NCBI RefSeq assembly: GCF_900104025.1
Contig: NZ_FNIQ01000004.1
Span: forward strand, 124,001 to 188,000
Direction of reading: 5' to 3'
DNA from: Geodermatophilus sp. DSM 45219
Lineage (GTDB): Bacteria > Actinomycetota > Actinomycetes > Mycobacteriales > Geodermatophilaceae
Length of the DNA stretch: 64,000 nt
Shown: positions 26,126 to 34,365 of the stretch, in pieces
Position numbering within the stretch: the first letter of the stretch is position 1
Layout of the letters: every line of letters begins with the position of its first letter
Translations under genes and position numbers: made by a program
Notes under the pieces: generated by a model
What the model saw: only the letters and a program-made list of their open reading frames with translations
What the model was told of the DNA's origin: nothing
The model's database searches: none

Positions 26126-26799
26126 CGCGGCATTCCGGCCGCGCGCCGCACCAGGTCGTCGTAGACCGACGGGTCGTCGGAGTCCACCACCGGGTAGCCG
26201 GCAGCGGAGGAGTGCTGCTCGGTGCCGGGGTTGTGCACGTCGGAGCCGTCGGCGAGGAAGAAGTGCGGGCTGCCCTGCACCTCGCCGGCGTGCGCGCGGT
26301 AGTCGGCCATCATCGGCCCGCGGGCGCGGCCGTCGTCCAGCGCCGCGGCCAGCGCGCCGGCGTCCACGGCGTCGCAGCCGCGCGCCACGTCCAGGACCTC
26401 GTGCAGCATCGAGATGCACCGGCTGTCGCGGAAGAAGGCCAGCCGCAGCGCCATGTCCAGCTGCTCGGCAGCGGCCGGCGACTGGGTCTTGGCCGCGTGC
26501 ACCGCCTCGTTGGCCAGCAGCACCGTCACCGGCCAGTCCGAGGGCTGGCCCTGCCACGGGGTGATGCCGAGGTCGGGCTCGAGCTGGCCGACGACGGGCA
26601 ACTCGGCGTTGAGCATGCGCATGGGGATGGCGAAGGAGTTGACGTCCTCCAAGAGGAAGAGCCGGTGGTCGATCCGGACGGCGCCATCCAGGCCGAGCCG
26701 TGACCGCGCCGCGTAGAAGCGGTGCAGCGCGACGGTCGACCACGCGCAGACCACGTCGGTGTACACGGCCACGGTCCCGGGGGTGACGTCGACGGTCAT
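26122..26799 (-). CDS. DsbA-family protein, Rv2466c-like, monothiol motif
   Basis: This 225-residue thioredoxin-fold protein resembles the mycobacterial mycothiol-dependent reductase Rv2466c. Strand one and the active site read VAVYTDVVCAWSTVALHRFY; the usual CPWC is CAWS here, so only one cysteine remains. The helical insertion and the cis-Pro region VQGSPHFFLADGSDVHNPG are conserved. A monothiol site fits mixed-disulfide chemistry with mycothiol rather than disulfide exchange. No signal peptide is seen, so it is cytoplasmic. It is the first gene of a pair with the TPP enzyme. Confidence 0.8.
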   Translation of the reverse strand: MTVDVTPGTVAVYTDVVCAWSTVALHRFYAARSRLGLDGAVRIDHRLFLLEDVNSFAIPMRMLNAELPVVGQLEPDLGITPWQGQPSDWPVTVLLANEAVHAAKTQSPAAAEQLDMALRLAFFRDSRCISMLHEVLDVARGCDAVDAGALAAALDDGRARGPMMADYRAHAGEVQGSPHFFLADGSDVHNPGTEQHSSAAGYPVVDSDDPSVYDDLVRRAAGMPR

Positions 26800-26906
26800 G
26801 GTTGCGCCCTACCCGCGTGACGTCGCGGCACGCACCCGGCGCACCTTCCCCGGATGACGCCCGAGCGGCGAGGTGGACGTCGCCGCGCGTGGTGAGGCCG
26901 GGCGGA

Positions 26907-27068
26907 TCAGCTCTTGTTCCCCGGCTCGTTGCGACGGGTCTCGAAGGTCTTGTGCCCGTTGGGGCAGGGCGGGATCTCGTCGCCCTGCTGCACGTGCACC
27001 TTCTCGCTGCAGTGGGCGCAGTAGAAGTCGCCTGTCTTCTGGGCCTTCTCGCCGGCGTGGGCGGCCAT
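26907..27068 (-). CDS. Small zinc-ribbon protein
   Basis: A 53-residue frame starts with ATG after GGAGGCATCC and ends at TGA 26907. It contains FYCAHCSEKVHVQQGDEIPP followed by CPNGHKTF, giving CxxC...CxxxH, a single zinc ribbon. Codon use is normal for the genome and the ribosome site is excellent. Such mini-ribbons often accompany redox or stress genes in actinobacteria, but function is unknown. Confidence 0.75.
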   Translation of the reverse strand: MAAHAGEKAQKTGDFYCAHCSEKVHVQQGDEIPPCPNGHKTFETRRNEPGNKS

Positions 27069-27107
27069 GGATGCCTCCTGGGTGGGATGGGGGTGGGAGA
27101 TGGGCGG

Positions 27108-27290
27108 TCAGTGCAGGGCCAGTCCGCCGCCCTGAGCTCGGCTGTCCGGGTCGATGCCGAGTTCGCGGAGGAGGTCGGCATCGCGCACGGTGTCGACCTC
27201 CACGTCGAGCTCGTCCGCTGCCCGACGGGCCTCGTCGATACGGCCGCCTGTCCGCAGCACCTGGACGACGTGCGACCTGTCGATGTTCAC
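27108..27290 (-). CDS. Small hypothetical protein (60 residues)
   Basis: A 60-residue acidic protein starts with GTG: NIDRSHVVQVLRTGGRIDEA followed by RRAADELDVEVDTVRDADLL. Two amphipathic helices are predicted. No domain is recognised, but codon bias and the in-line position between the zinc ribbon and an alcohol dehydrogenase support a real gene. Confidence 0.6.
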   Translation of the reverse strand: MNIDRSHVVQVLRTGGRIDEARRAADELDVEVDTVRDADLLRELGIDPDSRAQGGGLALH

Positions 27291-27376
27291 GCGGTACCTC
27301 CTGTTCCCGGCGGATTTCCGGGTGCCGGTGTGATCGGACGTGCCGGCGGTGACCGCCGTGATGCGGTGTGACTGGG

Positions 27377-28591
27377 TCAGGACGACGGGTCGAGGGCGAC
27401 CTTGGTCCAGCCGGTCTGCCGCTGGTCGAAGGTCTCGTAGGCGTCGAGCACCGAGGGCATGTCATCGACCTGGGTCAGCACCGTCGAGGGGTCGATCGCG
27501 CCGGTGCGCACCAGGTCGAGCAGGTGCGGGATGTAGCGGCGGTGGTTGCAGTTGCCCATCTTCACGGTGAGGTTCTTGTTCATCGCCGCACCGGTCGGAA
27601 AGCTGGTCATCTGCGGCGGGTAGACGCCGATGATCCCGATGCTGCCGGCCTTGGCGACGGCCTCGACGGCCCACTGCAGCGACTGGCTGGGCGCGTCGCC
27701 GGGCACCCAGGTGTCGCCCTGCGGGTTCTGCTCGGGGGCCACCTGCGAGCGCTCCTGCTCGAACTGCCCGGCCTGCTGCTCGGCCGCTTCGGCCGCCGGC
27801 CCGCTCTTCGGGCGCTGCGCGTCCACGCCGACGGCGTCGATCACCCGGTCGACGCCGATGCCACCGGTCAGCTCCTTGACCACGGCCACTGGATCCTCGG
27901 CGTTGAAGTCGATCGCCTCACCGCCGCGGGCACGGGCCTGGTCCAGCCGCGAGCCGATGCCGTCGACGACGAGCACCCGCCCGGCCCCCTGCTGGAAGGC
28001 GCTGGTGACGGCGAACTGGCCGACCGGCCCTGCGCCGAGCACCAGCACGGTGTCGCCCTGGCCGACCTCGGCCAGCCGGGCGCCGAACCAGGCCGTCGGG
28101 TAGATGTCCGACAGCATGATCGCCGCGTCGTCGCCGACCTCGTCGGGCAGCCACACCGGTCCCACATGCGCGAAGGGGATGCGGGCGTACTGCGCCTGCA
28201 GGCCGTCGACCGGGCCGGTGGTCTGCGGCCCGCCGAAGAAGCAGGTGCCCGCGTCGGCGCCGTTGGGGTTGGCGTTGTCGCACTGGGCGTAGTAGCCGGC
28301 CCGGCAGTACGAGCACGTGCCGCAGGCGACGGTGGAGGGGATGACCACCCGGTCGCCCGGCCGCAGGTTCCGGACCCCCGACCCGACCTCGCGCACGACG
28401 CCGACCGCCTCGTGGCCGAGGATCGTGCCCTCGACCATCCCGCTCATCGTGCCCCGCACGAAGTGCAGGTCGGTGCCGCAGATCGCGCTCGCGGTGATCT
28501 CCACGATCGCGTCGGTCGAATCCTGGATGGTCGGATCGGGGACGTCGTCCAACCGGATGTCCCCGACGCCGTGCCACACCACTGCCTTCAC
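27377..28591 (-). CDS. Zinc-dependent alcohol dehydrogenase, glutathione-independent formaldehyde dehydrogenase-like
   Basis: A 404-residue medium-chain dehydrogenase. The catalytic zinc site includes SAICGTDLHF and GHEAVGVV; the structural zinc loop is CGTCSYCRAGYYAQC with four cysteines. The NAD-binding motif is VLGAGPVGQFAV. The long insertion and C-terminal GWTKVAL place it beside FdhA-like formaldehyde dismutase/dehydrogenases, which oxidise aldehydes with tightly bound NAD. Start is GTG at 28591, preceded by GGAGGACAC; the upstream frame is not conserved. It is a divergent neighbour of the NAD formate dehydrogenase at 28773 and a paralogue of the ADH at 30359. Confidence 0.88.
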   Translation of the reverse strand: MKAVVWHGVGDIRLDDVPDPTIQDSTDAIVEITASAICGTDLHFVRGTMSGMVEGTILGHEAVGVVREVGSGVRNLRPGDRVVIPSTVACGTCSYCRAGYYAQCDNANPNGADAGTCFFGGPQTTGPVDGLQAQYARIPFAHVGPVWLPDEVGDDAAIMLSDIYPTAWFGARLAEVGQGDTVLVLGAGPVGQFAVTSAFQQGAGRVLVVDGIGSRLDQARARGGEAIDFNAEDPVAVVKELTGGIGVDRVIDAVGVDAQRPKSGPAAEAAEQQAGQFEQERSQVAPEQNPQGDTWVPGDAPSQSLQWAVEAVAKAGSIGIIGVYPPQMTSFPTGAAMNKNLTVKMGNCNHRRYIPHLLDLVRTGAIDPSTVLTQVDDMPSVLDAYETFDQRQTGWTKVALDPSS

Positions 28592-28772
28592 GTGTCCTCC
28601 TGGAACGAGCATGCACCGCGGACCTGGGCTCGATCGCGGCCGTCGCCGTTCGCGCCCTACCCGGTCGGACGGCGCTCACCCGTCCCCGTCGCGATGCGTC
28701 CCGTCGAGGAGAGGCGGGTAGGGGCGCCCTGCTCGAGCAGCCGGGCGCCGCAGACCACCGGCAGGAGCCGCC

Positions 28773-29828
28773 GTGAAAATCGTCATGTCCCTGTACCCCG
28801 CGCCCGAGAGCGGCGCCCCGCCAGAGCTGCTCGGCTGCGCCGAGAACGCGCTCGGGCTGCGCGAGTGGCTGGAGGGCGAGGGGCACCAGGTCGTCTCCAC
28901 GTCGGCCCGCGAGGGCGAGGAGCTCACGAAGGAGCTCGCGGACGCCGAGGTGCTGATCACCACGCCGTTCTGGCCGGTCTACGCCGACCGGGAGCTGCTC
29001 GAAGCCGCTCGTGAGCTGAAGCTGGTGCTGACCGCCGGCGTGGGCTCCGACCACGTCGACCTGCGCGCCGCCGCGGACCGCGGCCTGCTCGTCGCCGAGC
29101 AGACCGGCAGCAACGTGGTGAGCGTCGCCGAGCACGCGGTCATGCAGCTGCTCGCGCTCGTGCGCAACTACGTGCCGGCCTACCAGCAGGTCGTCGACGG
29201 CCGCTGGGACATCGGCGAGATCGCCGCCCGCTCCTGGGACCTGGAGCGCAAGACCGTCGGCATCTACGGCGCCGGCGCCATCGGCCAGCTCATCGCGATC
29301 CGGCTCAAGGGCTTCGACGTGGAGACCCTCTACTACAAGCGCACCCGCCTGGAGCACCCGCAGGAGCAGGTCATCGGGGCGCGGTACGCGCGGCTGGAGG
29401 AGATGCAGGAGCGCTGCGACGCCATCGTCATCACCGCGCCGCTGACGCCCGAGACCGAGAAGCTGTTCGACCGCGACGTCCTGTCCGGCATGAAGAAGGG
29501 CGCCTGGATCGTCAACGTCGCCCGCGGCGGCATCGTCGACACCGAGGCCCTCGTGGAGGCGCTGGAGTCAGGGCATCTCGGCGGCTACGCCGGCGACGTC
29601 TGGTACCCCGAGCCCGCGCCCGCCGACCACCCGTGGCGGCGGATGCCGAACCACATGCTGACCCCGCACGTGTCCGGGACGACGCTCGACGCCCAGCGCC
29701 GGTACGCCGCCGACACCCGGCTGTGCCTGGAGGCCTACCTGGCGGGGGAGCCGCTGGAGAAGGACCACGTCATCGTCCAGGACGGCGAGATCGTCGGCGG
29801 CGCCTACAAGGCGGCCTTCTCGGGTTGA
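28773..29828 (+). CDS. fdh: NAD-dependent formate dehydrogenase
   Basis: A 351-residue D-2-hydroxyacid dehydrogenase-fold enzyme that would oxidise formate to CO2 with NAD. Typical pieces are the cofactor motif VGIYGAGAIGQLIA, substrate-loop TGSNVVSVAEHAVMQ, catalytic Arg251 in NVARGGIVDT, and His299 in LTPHVSGTT. In well-known FDHs a Gln pairs with this His (PQPAP); here it is Glu280 (WYPEPAPADHPWR), as in other D-hydroxyacid dehydrogenases. The remaining FDH fingerprints favour formate, but this change could shift pH range or specificity. Start is ATG after GGCAGGAGCC. It is divergent from a formaldehyde-dehydrogenase-like ADH, and a bidirectional hairpin follows. Confidence 0.85.
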   Translation: MKIVMSLYPAPESGAPPELLGCAENALGLREWLEGEGHQVVSTSAREGEELTKELADAEVLITTPFWPVYADRELLEAARELKLVLTAGVGSDHVDLRAAADRGLLVAEQTGSNVVSVAEHAVMQLLALVRNYVPAYQQVVDGRWDIGEIAARSWDLERKTVGIYGAGAIGQLIAIRLKGFDVETLYYKRTRLEHPQEQVIGARYARLEEMQERCDAIVITAPLTPETEKLFDRDVLSGMKKGAWIVNVARGGIVDTEALVEALESGHLGGYAGDVWYPEPAPADHPWRRMPNHMLTPHVSGTTLDAQRRYAADTRLCLEAYLAGEPLEKDHVIVQDGEIVGGAYKAAFSG

Positions 29829-29834
29829 TCGGCC

Positions 29835-29866
29835 TGCCGGCCAGGTCGCCCGCGACCGGGCCGGCA
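29835..29866. terminator. Bidirectional terminator hairpin
   Basis: A 14-bp stem with one mismatch (29835-29848 and 29853-29866) and a CCCG loop sits exactly between the ends of the convergent formate dehydrogenase and PPOX genes. It can end transcription from either side. Confidence 0.75.
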
Positions 29867-29868
29867 CG

Positions 29869-30282
29869 TCACCCGGCGATCGTCTGCCGTTCGGGCTCGA
29901 TCCAGACGATGACGCGCTCGGTCTTGATCTGGTCCGGGGGGTACGGCTTGCCGTCGTACTTCTGCGACAGCTCGTCGATCTGGTCCCGCGCGGCCTGACC
30001 GCGCTCGGTGCCCACCACCCGGCCCCGCACCTCGGCGTACCGGTAGGGGTCCGCCTCGTCCCGGATCGCCAGCGTGACGCGGGGATCCCGCTCCAGGTCC
30101 TTGAACTTCTGCCGGTGCGGCTCGGTGTTGACGTACAGCCGGTCGCCGTCGGTGCCCACCCAGATGTACTGGGTCTGGATGTGGCCGCTGGGCATGAGCG
30201 TGCTGATCGCGGCGTAGTTGGGGCCGTCGGCCAGCTCGCGGGTCACCGGGTGCAGTTCTGGTCCGTCCTGGGTGTCAGCCAT
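29869..30282 (-). CDS. PPOX-class (F420-dependent-like) oxidoreductase
   Basis: A 137-residue split-barrel flavin/F420 protein. It has YAAISTLMPSGHIQTQYIWV as first strands, the nucleotide-binding KFKDLERDPRVTLAI block with Arg-Asp-Pro-Arg typical of PPOX/FDOR-B members, and YAEVRGRVVG. Such proteins bind F420, FMN, heme or biliverdin; the DPRVTLAI signature favours an F420-type member. It is cytoplasmic. It lies between two aldehyde-type dehydrogenases and converges on the formate dehydrogenase. Confidence 0.85.
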   Translation of the reverse strand: MADTQDGPELHPVTRELADGPNYAAISTLMPSGHIQTQYIWVGTDGDRLYVNTEPHRQKFKDLERDPRVTLAIRDEADPYRYAEVRGRVVGTERGQAARDQIDELSQKYDGKPYPPDQIKTERVIVWIEPERQTIAG

Positions 30283-30313
30283 GCGGCTCGGATACCCGTC
30301 GCGCGGTGGCGTA

Positions 30314-30349
30314 CTCCCGCGGCACGGCCTCGCTGGCGTGCCGCGGGAG
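30314..30349 (-). terminator. Terminator of the second zinc ADH
   Basis: A perfect 13-bp stem (30314-30326 with 30337-30349) with a 10-base loop lies 10 bases after the ADH stop and before the PPOX start. It is the strongest hairpin in this region. Confidence 0.75.
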
Positions 30350-30358
30350 CAGGGCAGA

Positions 30359-31501
30359 TCAGGCGGCCGGGTGCAGCAGCACCTTGGTCCAGCCGTCCTC
30401 GCGCCGGTCGAACCGGTCGTAGCCCTCGACGGCCTGCTCCAGGCCCAGTTCGTGGGAGACGATGAACGACGGCGTGGCCCGCCCGGTGAGGATCAGGTCG
30501 CGCAGCTGCCGGTTGTACCGCTTGACCGGGCACTGGCCGGTGCCCATCGACTGGCCCTTGGTGAAGAACTGGCCGTACTGGAAGGGGATGCGGCCCTCCT
30601 TGGCGAGGTCGGTGGCTGCACCGGGATCCTGGGGCATGTACACACCGACGACGCCGATCCCGCCGGTCGAGCGCACGACCTGCACCAGGTTGTCGAGCAC
30701 CAGCTCCGGGTGCTCCTGCCCGGAGGGGTCGTGGGCCTGGTAGCCGACCGCCTCGACGCCGCGGTCGACCCCGCGCCCGCCGGTGGCGTCCATCAGCTGC
30801 TCCACCGGGTCGCCCTGGGAGAAGTCGACCGGGGTGGCGCCGATGCTCCCGGCCAGCCGGAGCCGGTCGGGTTCCTTGTCGACGACGAAGACCTCCGAAG
30901 CGCCGCGCAGCAGCGCGCTGTGTGCCGCCATGAGCCCCACGGGACCCGCGCCGAAGACGGCCACCCGGTCGCCGGGCTGCTGCCCGGAGAGCTCCACGCC
31001 GTGCCAGCCGGTGGGGAAGATGTCCGACAGCATCGTGAAGTCGTTCTCGTGCTCGGTGCCCGGTGGCAGCCGCAGCAGGTTGAAGTCCGCCCACGGCACC
31101 CGCAGGTACTCGGCCTGGCCGCCGTCGTACGGGCCCATGTTGGCGTAGCCGTAGGCCGCGCCGTCCATCCCCTCGGTGGGGTTGGCGCGCAGGCAGAACG
31201 ACGTCCATCCGGTGGTGCAGTTCCGGCACGTGCCGCAGGCGACGTTGAACGGGACGGAGACCCGGTCGCCCACCGTGATGCGGTCGACGCCGGGACCCAC
31301 CTCCTCGACGATCCCCATGTTCTCGTGGCCGAGGACCTTGCCCTCCTCGACGCCGGTGCGGCCCTCGTACATGTGCAGGTCCGACCCGCAGATGTTCGTC
31401 GTCGTGATCCGGATGACGGCGTCCGTGGGGGACTGGATGGTCGGGTCGGGCACGTCCTGGATCGCGACGTCCTTCGGGCCTCGGTAGACGACGGCCTTCA
31501 T
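30359..31501 (-). CDS. Zinc-dependent alcohol dehydrogenase, formaldehyde dehydrogenase-like (second copy)
   Basis: A 380-residue medium-chain dehydrogenase. The catalytic zinc region is TTNICGSDLHMYEGRTG with GHENMGIVEEVG; the structural zinc loop is CGTCRNCTTGWTSFC; NAD binds at VAVFGAGPVGLMAA. The C-terminal DGWTKVLLHP matches the paralogue at 27377. The start ATG has an excellent GGAGGAAGCAC leader. Members oxidise formaldehyde or other small aldehydes without glutathione. Its product formate could be used by the NAD formate dehydrogenase about 0.5 kb away, although the genes are in separate transcripts. Confidence 0.88.
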   Translation of the reverse strand: MKAVVYRGPKDVAIQDVPDPTIQSPTDAVIRITTTNICGSDLHMYEGRTGVEEGKVLGHENMGIVEEVGPGVDRITVGDRVSVPFNVACGTCRNCTTGWTSFCLRANPTEGMDGAAYGYANMGPYDGGQAEYLRVPWADFNLLRLPPGTEHENDFTMLSDIFPTGWHGVELSGQQPGDRVAVFGAGPVGLMAAHSALLRGASEVFVVDKEPDRLRLAGSIGATPVDFSQGDPVEQLMDATGGRGVDRGVEAVGYQAHDPSGQEHPELVLDNLVQVVRSTGGIGVVGVYMPQDPGAATDLAKEGRIPFQYGQFFTKGQSMGTGQCPVKRYNRQLRDLILTGRATPSFIVSHELGLEQAVEGYDRFDRREDGWTKVLLHPAA

Positions 31502-31622
31502 GTGCTTCCTCCTGGGAGCTCGGGGTCCCCGCCCTACCCCCGACCGGTTGGCACACGCATCCACACGGGGGTGTACCGGTGAGGTCGCCGGGTAGGTCGC
31601 GGACGACCAGTCGTCGACAGGC

Positions 31623-31646
31623 GATCCCGATCCCGATCCCGATCCC
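31623..31646 (+). repeat. Tandem GATCCC hexamer, four copies
   Basis: Four exact GATCCC units followed by one imperfect GAATCC lie 17-41 bases before the start of the hemerythrin-hydrolase gene, between promoter and ribosome site. Slipped-strand copy changes here would alter spacing in the leader, not the frame. Confidence 0.7.
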
Positions 31647-31663
31647 GAATCCGAGGAGTTCCC

Positions 31664-33259
31664 GTGGCCCTGGACTATCCGACCCTGCCCGGCGACATCG
31701 ACCACCTGATCGCCGACGACCATGCCGCCGTGGACCGCCAGTTCCAGCACCTGGAGGCCGGCCGCGGGAACCGGCGGGTGCTGGTGGACCAGATCTCCTT
31801 CCAGCTCGCGCTGCACGCCTTCGCCGAGGAGACCGTGCTCTACCCGATCTGGCCCGAGATCGGCATGACCGACGAGCACGACGACGCCGAGCACGAGCAC
31901 CAGCAGATCAAGGAGCTGCTCGTCACCCTGGGCCGCACGGAACCCGGTCAGCCGGAGTTCGAGGACGCGCTGTCGAAGCTGATCGCCGTCACGCGCCACC
32001 ACGTGGACGACGAGGAAAAGGACGAGCTGCCGGAGTTCCGGCAGAAGGCCGGCGCGGAGCGGATGGCGCAGCTGGGCAAGGAGTTCCTCGCGGCCAAGCG
32101 CATGGCGCCCACCCGGCCGCACCCGCACGCCCCCGACGAGGGCATCGCAGAGCGGATCGCCGGGATGCTCGCCAAGCCGCTGGACCACGTTCGTGACCTG
32201 CTCTCGGGCAAGCAGAAGGAGATGGCCACCGACCCCTCCGGCCTGCTGACGCCGCAGGCGCAGGCCATCGTCGACGCGCACTCCTCGCTGGGCCCGCTGC
32301 CCTTCGAGATCCTCGAGCCCGACCAGGCGCGCAAGCAGCCCGGCCCGGACGACGCGGTGAAGAAGGTCATGGCCGACCAGGGCATCGAAGGCCCGGAGGC
32401 GGTCGGCTCGGTGGAGGACCTCGTGATCCCCGATGCCGCCGGCGGGCAGATGCGCATGCGCGTCTACACGCCGGCCGGCGCCGGTGCCGAGCCGCTGCCG
32501 GTGATCATGTGGATCCACGGCGGTGGCTGGGTGCTGTTCGACATCGACACCTACGACGCCTCGTGCCGCGGCCTCTGCAACAAGACCGGTGCCATCGTGG
32601 TCAGCCCCGAGTACCGGCGCGCCCCCGAGGCGGTGTTCCCGGCCTCGCACGACGACGTGCTGGCCGCCTACCGGTGGGTGCAGCAGCACGCCGCCTCCTT
32701 CGGCGGCGACCCGACGCGGATCGGCATCGGCGGGGAGTCCGTCGGCGGCACGATGACCGCCGCCACCGTGCTGCAGCTGGCGCGGGCCGGGGAGCAGCCG
32801 CCCGCCGCCGCCGTGTGCGTCTACCCGCTCACGACCGGCGAGCAGTTCGGGGAGTCGATGGAGGACGCCGCCGACGCGCGGCCGGCCAACCGGGCGCTGC
32901 TCAGCTGGATGGCCATGCACGCCTTCCAGGGCGTTCCCGAGGGCGCACAGGACCCCCGCGTGAACCTGCTGGGCTGGTCCCGCGACCAGCTCGCGGTCAT
33001 GCCCCCCACCCTCGTGATCACCGCCGAGCGCGACCCGCTGCGCAGCCAGGGGCAGCAGTTCGCCCGCGACCTCGACGCCGCCGGGGTCCCCACCACGCAC
33101 CGCCACTACGACGGCGTCATGCACGAGTTCTTCGGCGCCGCGGCCGTGCTCGACGAGGCGGAGCAGGCCCAGCAGGAAGCGGCCACCCACTTCACCCGCG
33201 CCTTCGGCGCCGCCCGCGCGACCGCTGGTGCCGCGCCGCTCGGCGGGACCTCCCGGTGA
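31664..33259 (+). CDS. Hemerythrin HHE domain-alpha/beta hydrolase fusion
   Basis: A 531-residue fusion. Residues about 8-160 are a four-helix hemerythrin (HHE) domain: LIADDHAAVDRQFQHLE, ALHAFAEETVLYPIWPE, AEHEHQQIKELL and VTRHHVDDEEKDELPEF supply the His/Glu di-iron ligands. After a linker (about 160-270), an HSL-type hydrolase follows: oxyanion loop HGGGW from residue 285, nucleophile Ser359 in GGESVGG, Asp457 in TAERDPLR, and His487 in GVMHEFF. Both sites are complete. An iron-oxygen sensing domain joined to an esterase suggests redox-controlled hydrolysis, or two enzymes tied in one pathway. Start is GTG at 31664 after GAGGAG. The downstream gene overlaps by 4 bp. Confidence 0.85.
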   Translation: MALDYPTLPGDIDHLIADDHAAVDRQFQHLEAGRGNRRVLVDQISFQLALHAFAEETVLYPIWPEIGMTDEHDDAEHEHQQIKELLVTLGRTEPGQPEFEDALSKLIAVTRHHVDDEEKDELPEFRQKAGAERMAQLGKEFLAAKRMAPTRPHPHAPDEGIAERIAGMLAKPLDHVRDLLSGKQKEMATDPSGLLTPQAQAIVDAHSSLGPLPFEILEPDQARKQPGPDDAVKKVMADQGIEGPEAVGSVEDLVIPDAAGGQMRMRVYTPAGAGAEPLPVIMWIHGGGWVLFDIDTYDASCRGLCNKTGAIVVSPEYRRAPEAVFPASHDDVLAAYRWVQQHAASFGGDPTRIGIGGESVGGTMTAATVLQLARAGEQPPAAAVCVYPLTTGEQFGESMEDAADARPANRALLSWMAMHAFQGVPEGAQDPRVNLLGWSRDQLAVMPPTLVITAERDPLRSQGQQFARDLDAAGVPTTHRHYDGVMHEFFGAAAVLDEAEQAQQEAATHFTRAFGAARATAGAAPLGGTSR

Positions 33260-34365
33260 CGGCGGCGCTGCGGCCGGCGGTCGACGAGACGATCGGCGGG
33301 CTGGAGGTCGTCCACCAGTTCACGGGTGCCATGCCCACGGGCGTCACGGTGTCGCACGGCGGACGAATCTTCGTCTGCTACCCCAAGTGGGGCGACGACG
33401 TCGGGTTCACCGTGGGCGAGCTCCGGGACGGCCAGGAGGTGGCGTTCCCGAACCAGCAGCAGAACGACAACGTGAGCGACGCAGACCCCGACCGGTTCGT
33501 CTCGGTGCAGAGCGTCGTCGTCGACCCGGCCGACCGGCTGTGGGTGCTCGACACCGGCAGCCCGCTGTTCCAGCCGACCGAGCACGGCGGCCCGAAGCTG
33601 GTCTGCGTCGACCTGACCACCGACGAGGTCGCGCAGACCATCCTGTTCCCGACCGACGTCGCGCTGCCGACGACCTACCTCAACGACGTCCGCTTCGACC
33701 TCCGCCGCGGGGAAGCGGGGACCGCCTTCATCACCGACTCCTCCGACCAGGGACCGAACGGGATCATCGTCGTCGACCTGGCGACGGGGGAGTCGTGGCG
33801 ACGGCTGCACGAGCACCCGTCGACGAAGGCCACGACGCCGCCGGACCTGCGGATGGTCGTCGAGGGCGTCGAGTTCCTGGAGCGGTCGCCCGACGGGAAC
33901 ACCTCGCCGGTGACGATGGGCGCCGACGGCATCGCGATCGCCGCGGACGGCAGCCGGCTGTACTACTGCCCGCTGGCAGGCCGCCGCTGGTACAGCGTCT
34001 CGGTGGACGCCCTGGTCGACCGCGACCAGGACGACGACGCCGTCGCGGCCACCGTCCAGGACGAGGGCGACAAGGGCTGCGTCAGCGACGGCCTGGAGAC
34101 CGACGACCAGGGGCGGCTCTACGTCACCGACGGGGAGCACGACGCGATCCACCGCCGACTGCCCGACGGGACGTGGGAGACCGTCGTCCACGACCCGCGG
34201 CTGCTCTGGCCGGACACCATGTCCGTCGCCGCCGACGGCTTCCTCTACGTCACCGCCAACCAGCTGTACCGGCAGGACAAGTACCGCGGCGGTGAGGACC
34301 AGCGGCGCAAGCCCTACGTCTTGTTCCGCACCCCGATCGACGCCGGTCCGGTTCTCCTGCGCTGA
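33256..34365 (+). CDS. Major royal jelly/Yellow-type beta-propeller protein
   Basis: A 369-residue protein with six-bladed propeller segments of the MRJP/Yellow family: GVTVSHGGRIFVCYPKWGDD, SVQSVVVDPADRLWVLDTG, TYLNDVRFDL, AFITDSSDQGPNGIIVVDL, MGADGIAIAADGSRLYYCPL and DGLETDDQGRLYVTD. Bacterial members are usually called L-dopachrome tautomerase-related proteins, but activity is unproven. Here no clear signal peptide is seen. The GTG start sits in the stop of the fusion gene (GTGA), so they are translationally coupled, hinting that the propeller acts with the hydrolase. Confidence 0.8.
   Translation: MTAALRPAVDETIGGLEVVHQFTGAMPTGVTVSHGGRIFVCYPKWGDDVGFTVGELRDGQEVAFPNQQQNDNVSDADPDRFVSVQSVVVDPADRLWVLDTGSPLFQPTEHGGPKLVCVDLTTDEVAQTILFPTDVALPTTYLNDVRFDLRRGEAGTAFITDSSDQGPNGIIVVDLATGESWRRLHEHPSTKATTPPDLRMVVEGVEFLERSPDGNTSPVTMGADGIAIAADGSRLYYCPLAGRRWYSVSVDALVDRDQDDDAVAATVQDEGDKGCVSDGLETDDQGRLYVTDGEHDAIHRRLPDGTWETVVHDPRLLWPDTMSVAADGFLYVTANQLYRQDKYRGGEDQRRKPYVLFRTPIDAGPVLLR

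Noticed and set aside
24338..27181. 947-codon minus frame including the TPP enzyme
   Set aside because: Homology begins at MSERLVADLV (26125). The extension is a shadow of the DsbA-like gene in another frame.
31623..31652. CRISPR-like or iteron repeats
   Set aside because: Units are 6 bp with no spacers and no cas genes; a simple tandem repeat.
30359..33190. 943-codon minus-strand frame covering the second ADH and the fusion gene
   Set aside because: Only the part up to 31501 matches a family (MKAVVYRGP start); the upstream half is antisense to the hemerythrin-hydrolase gene.
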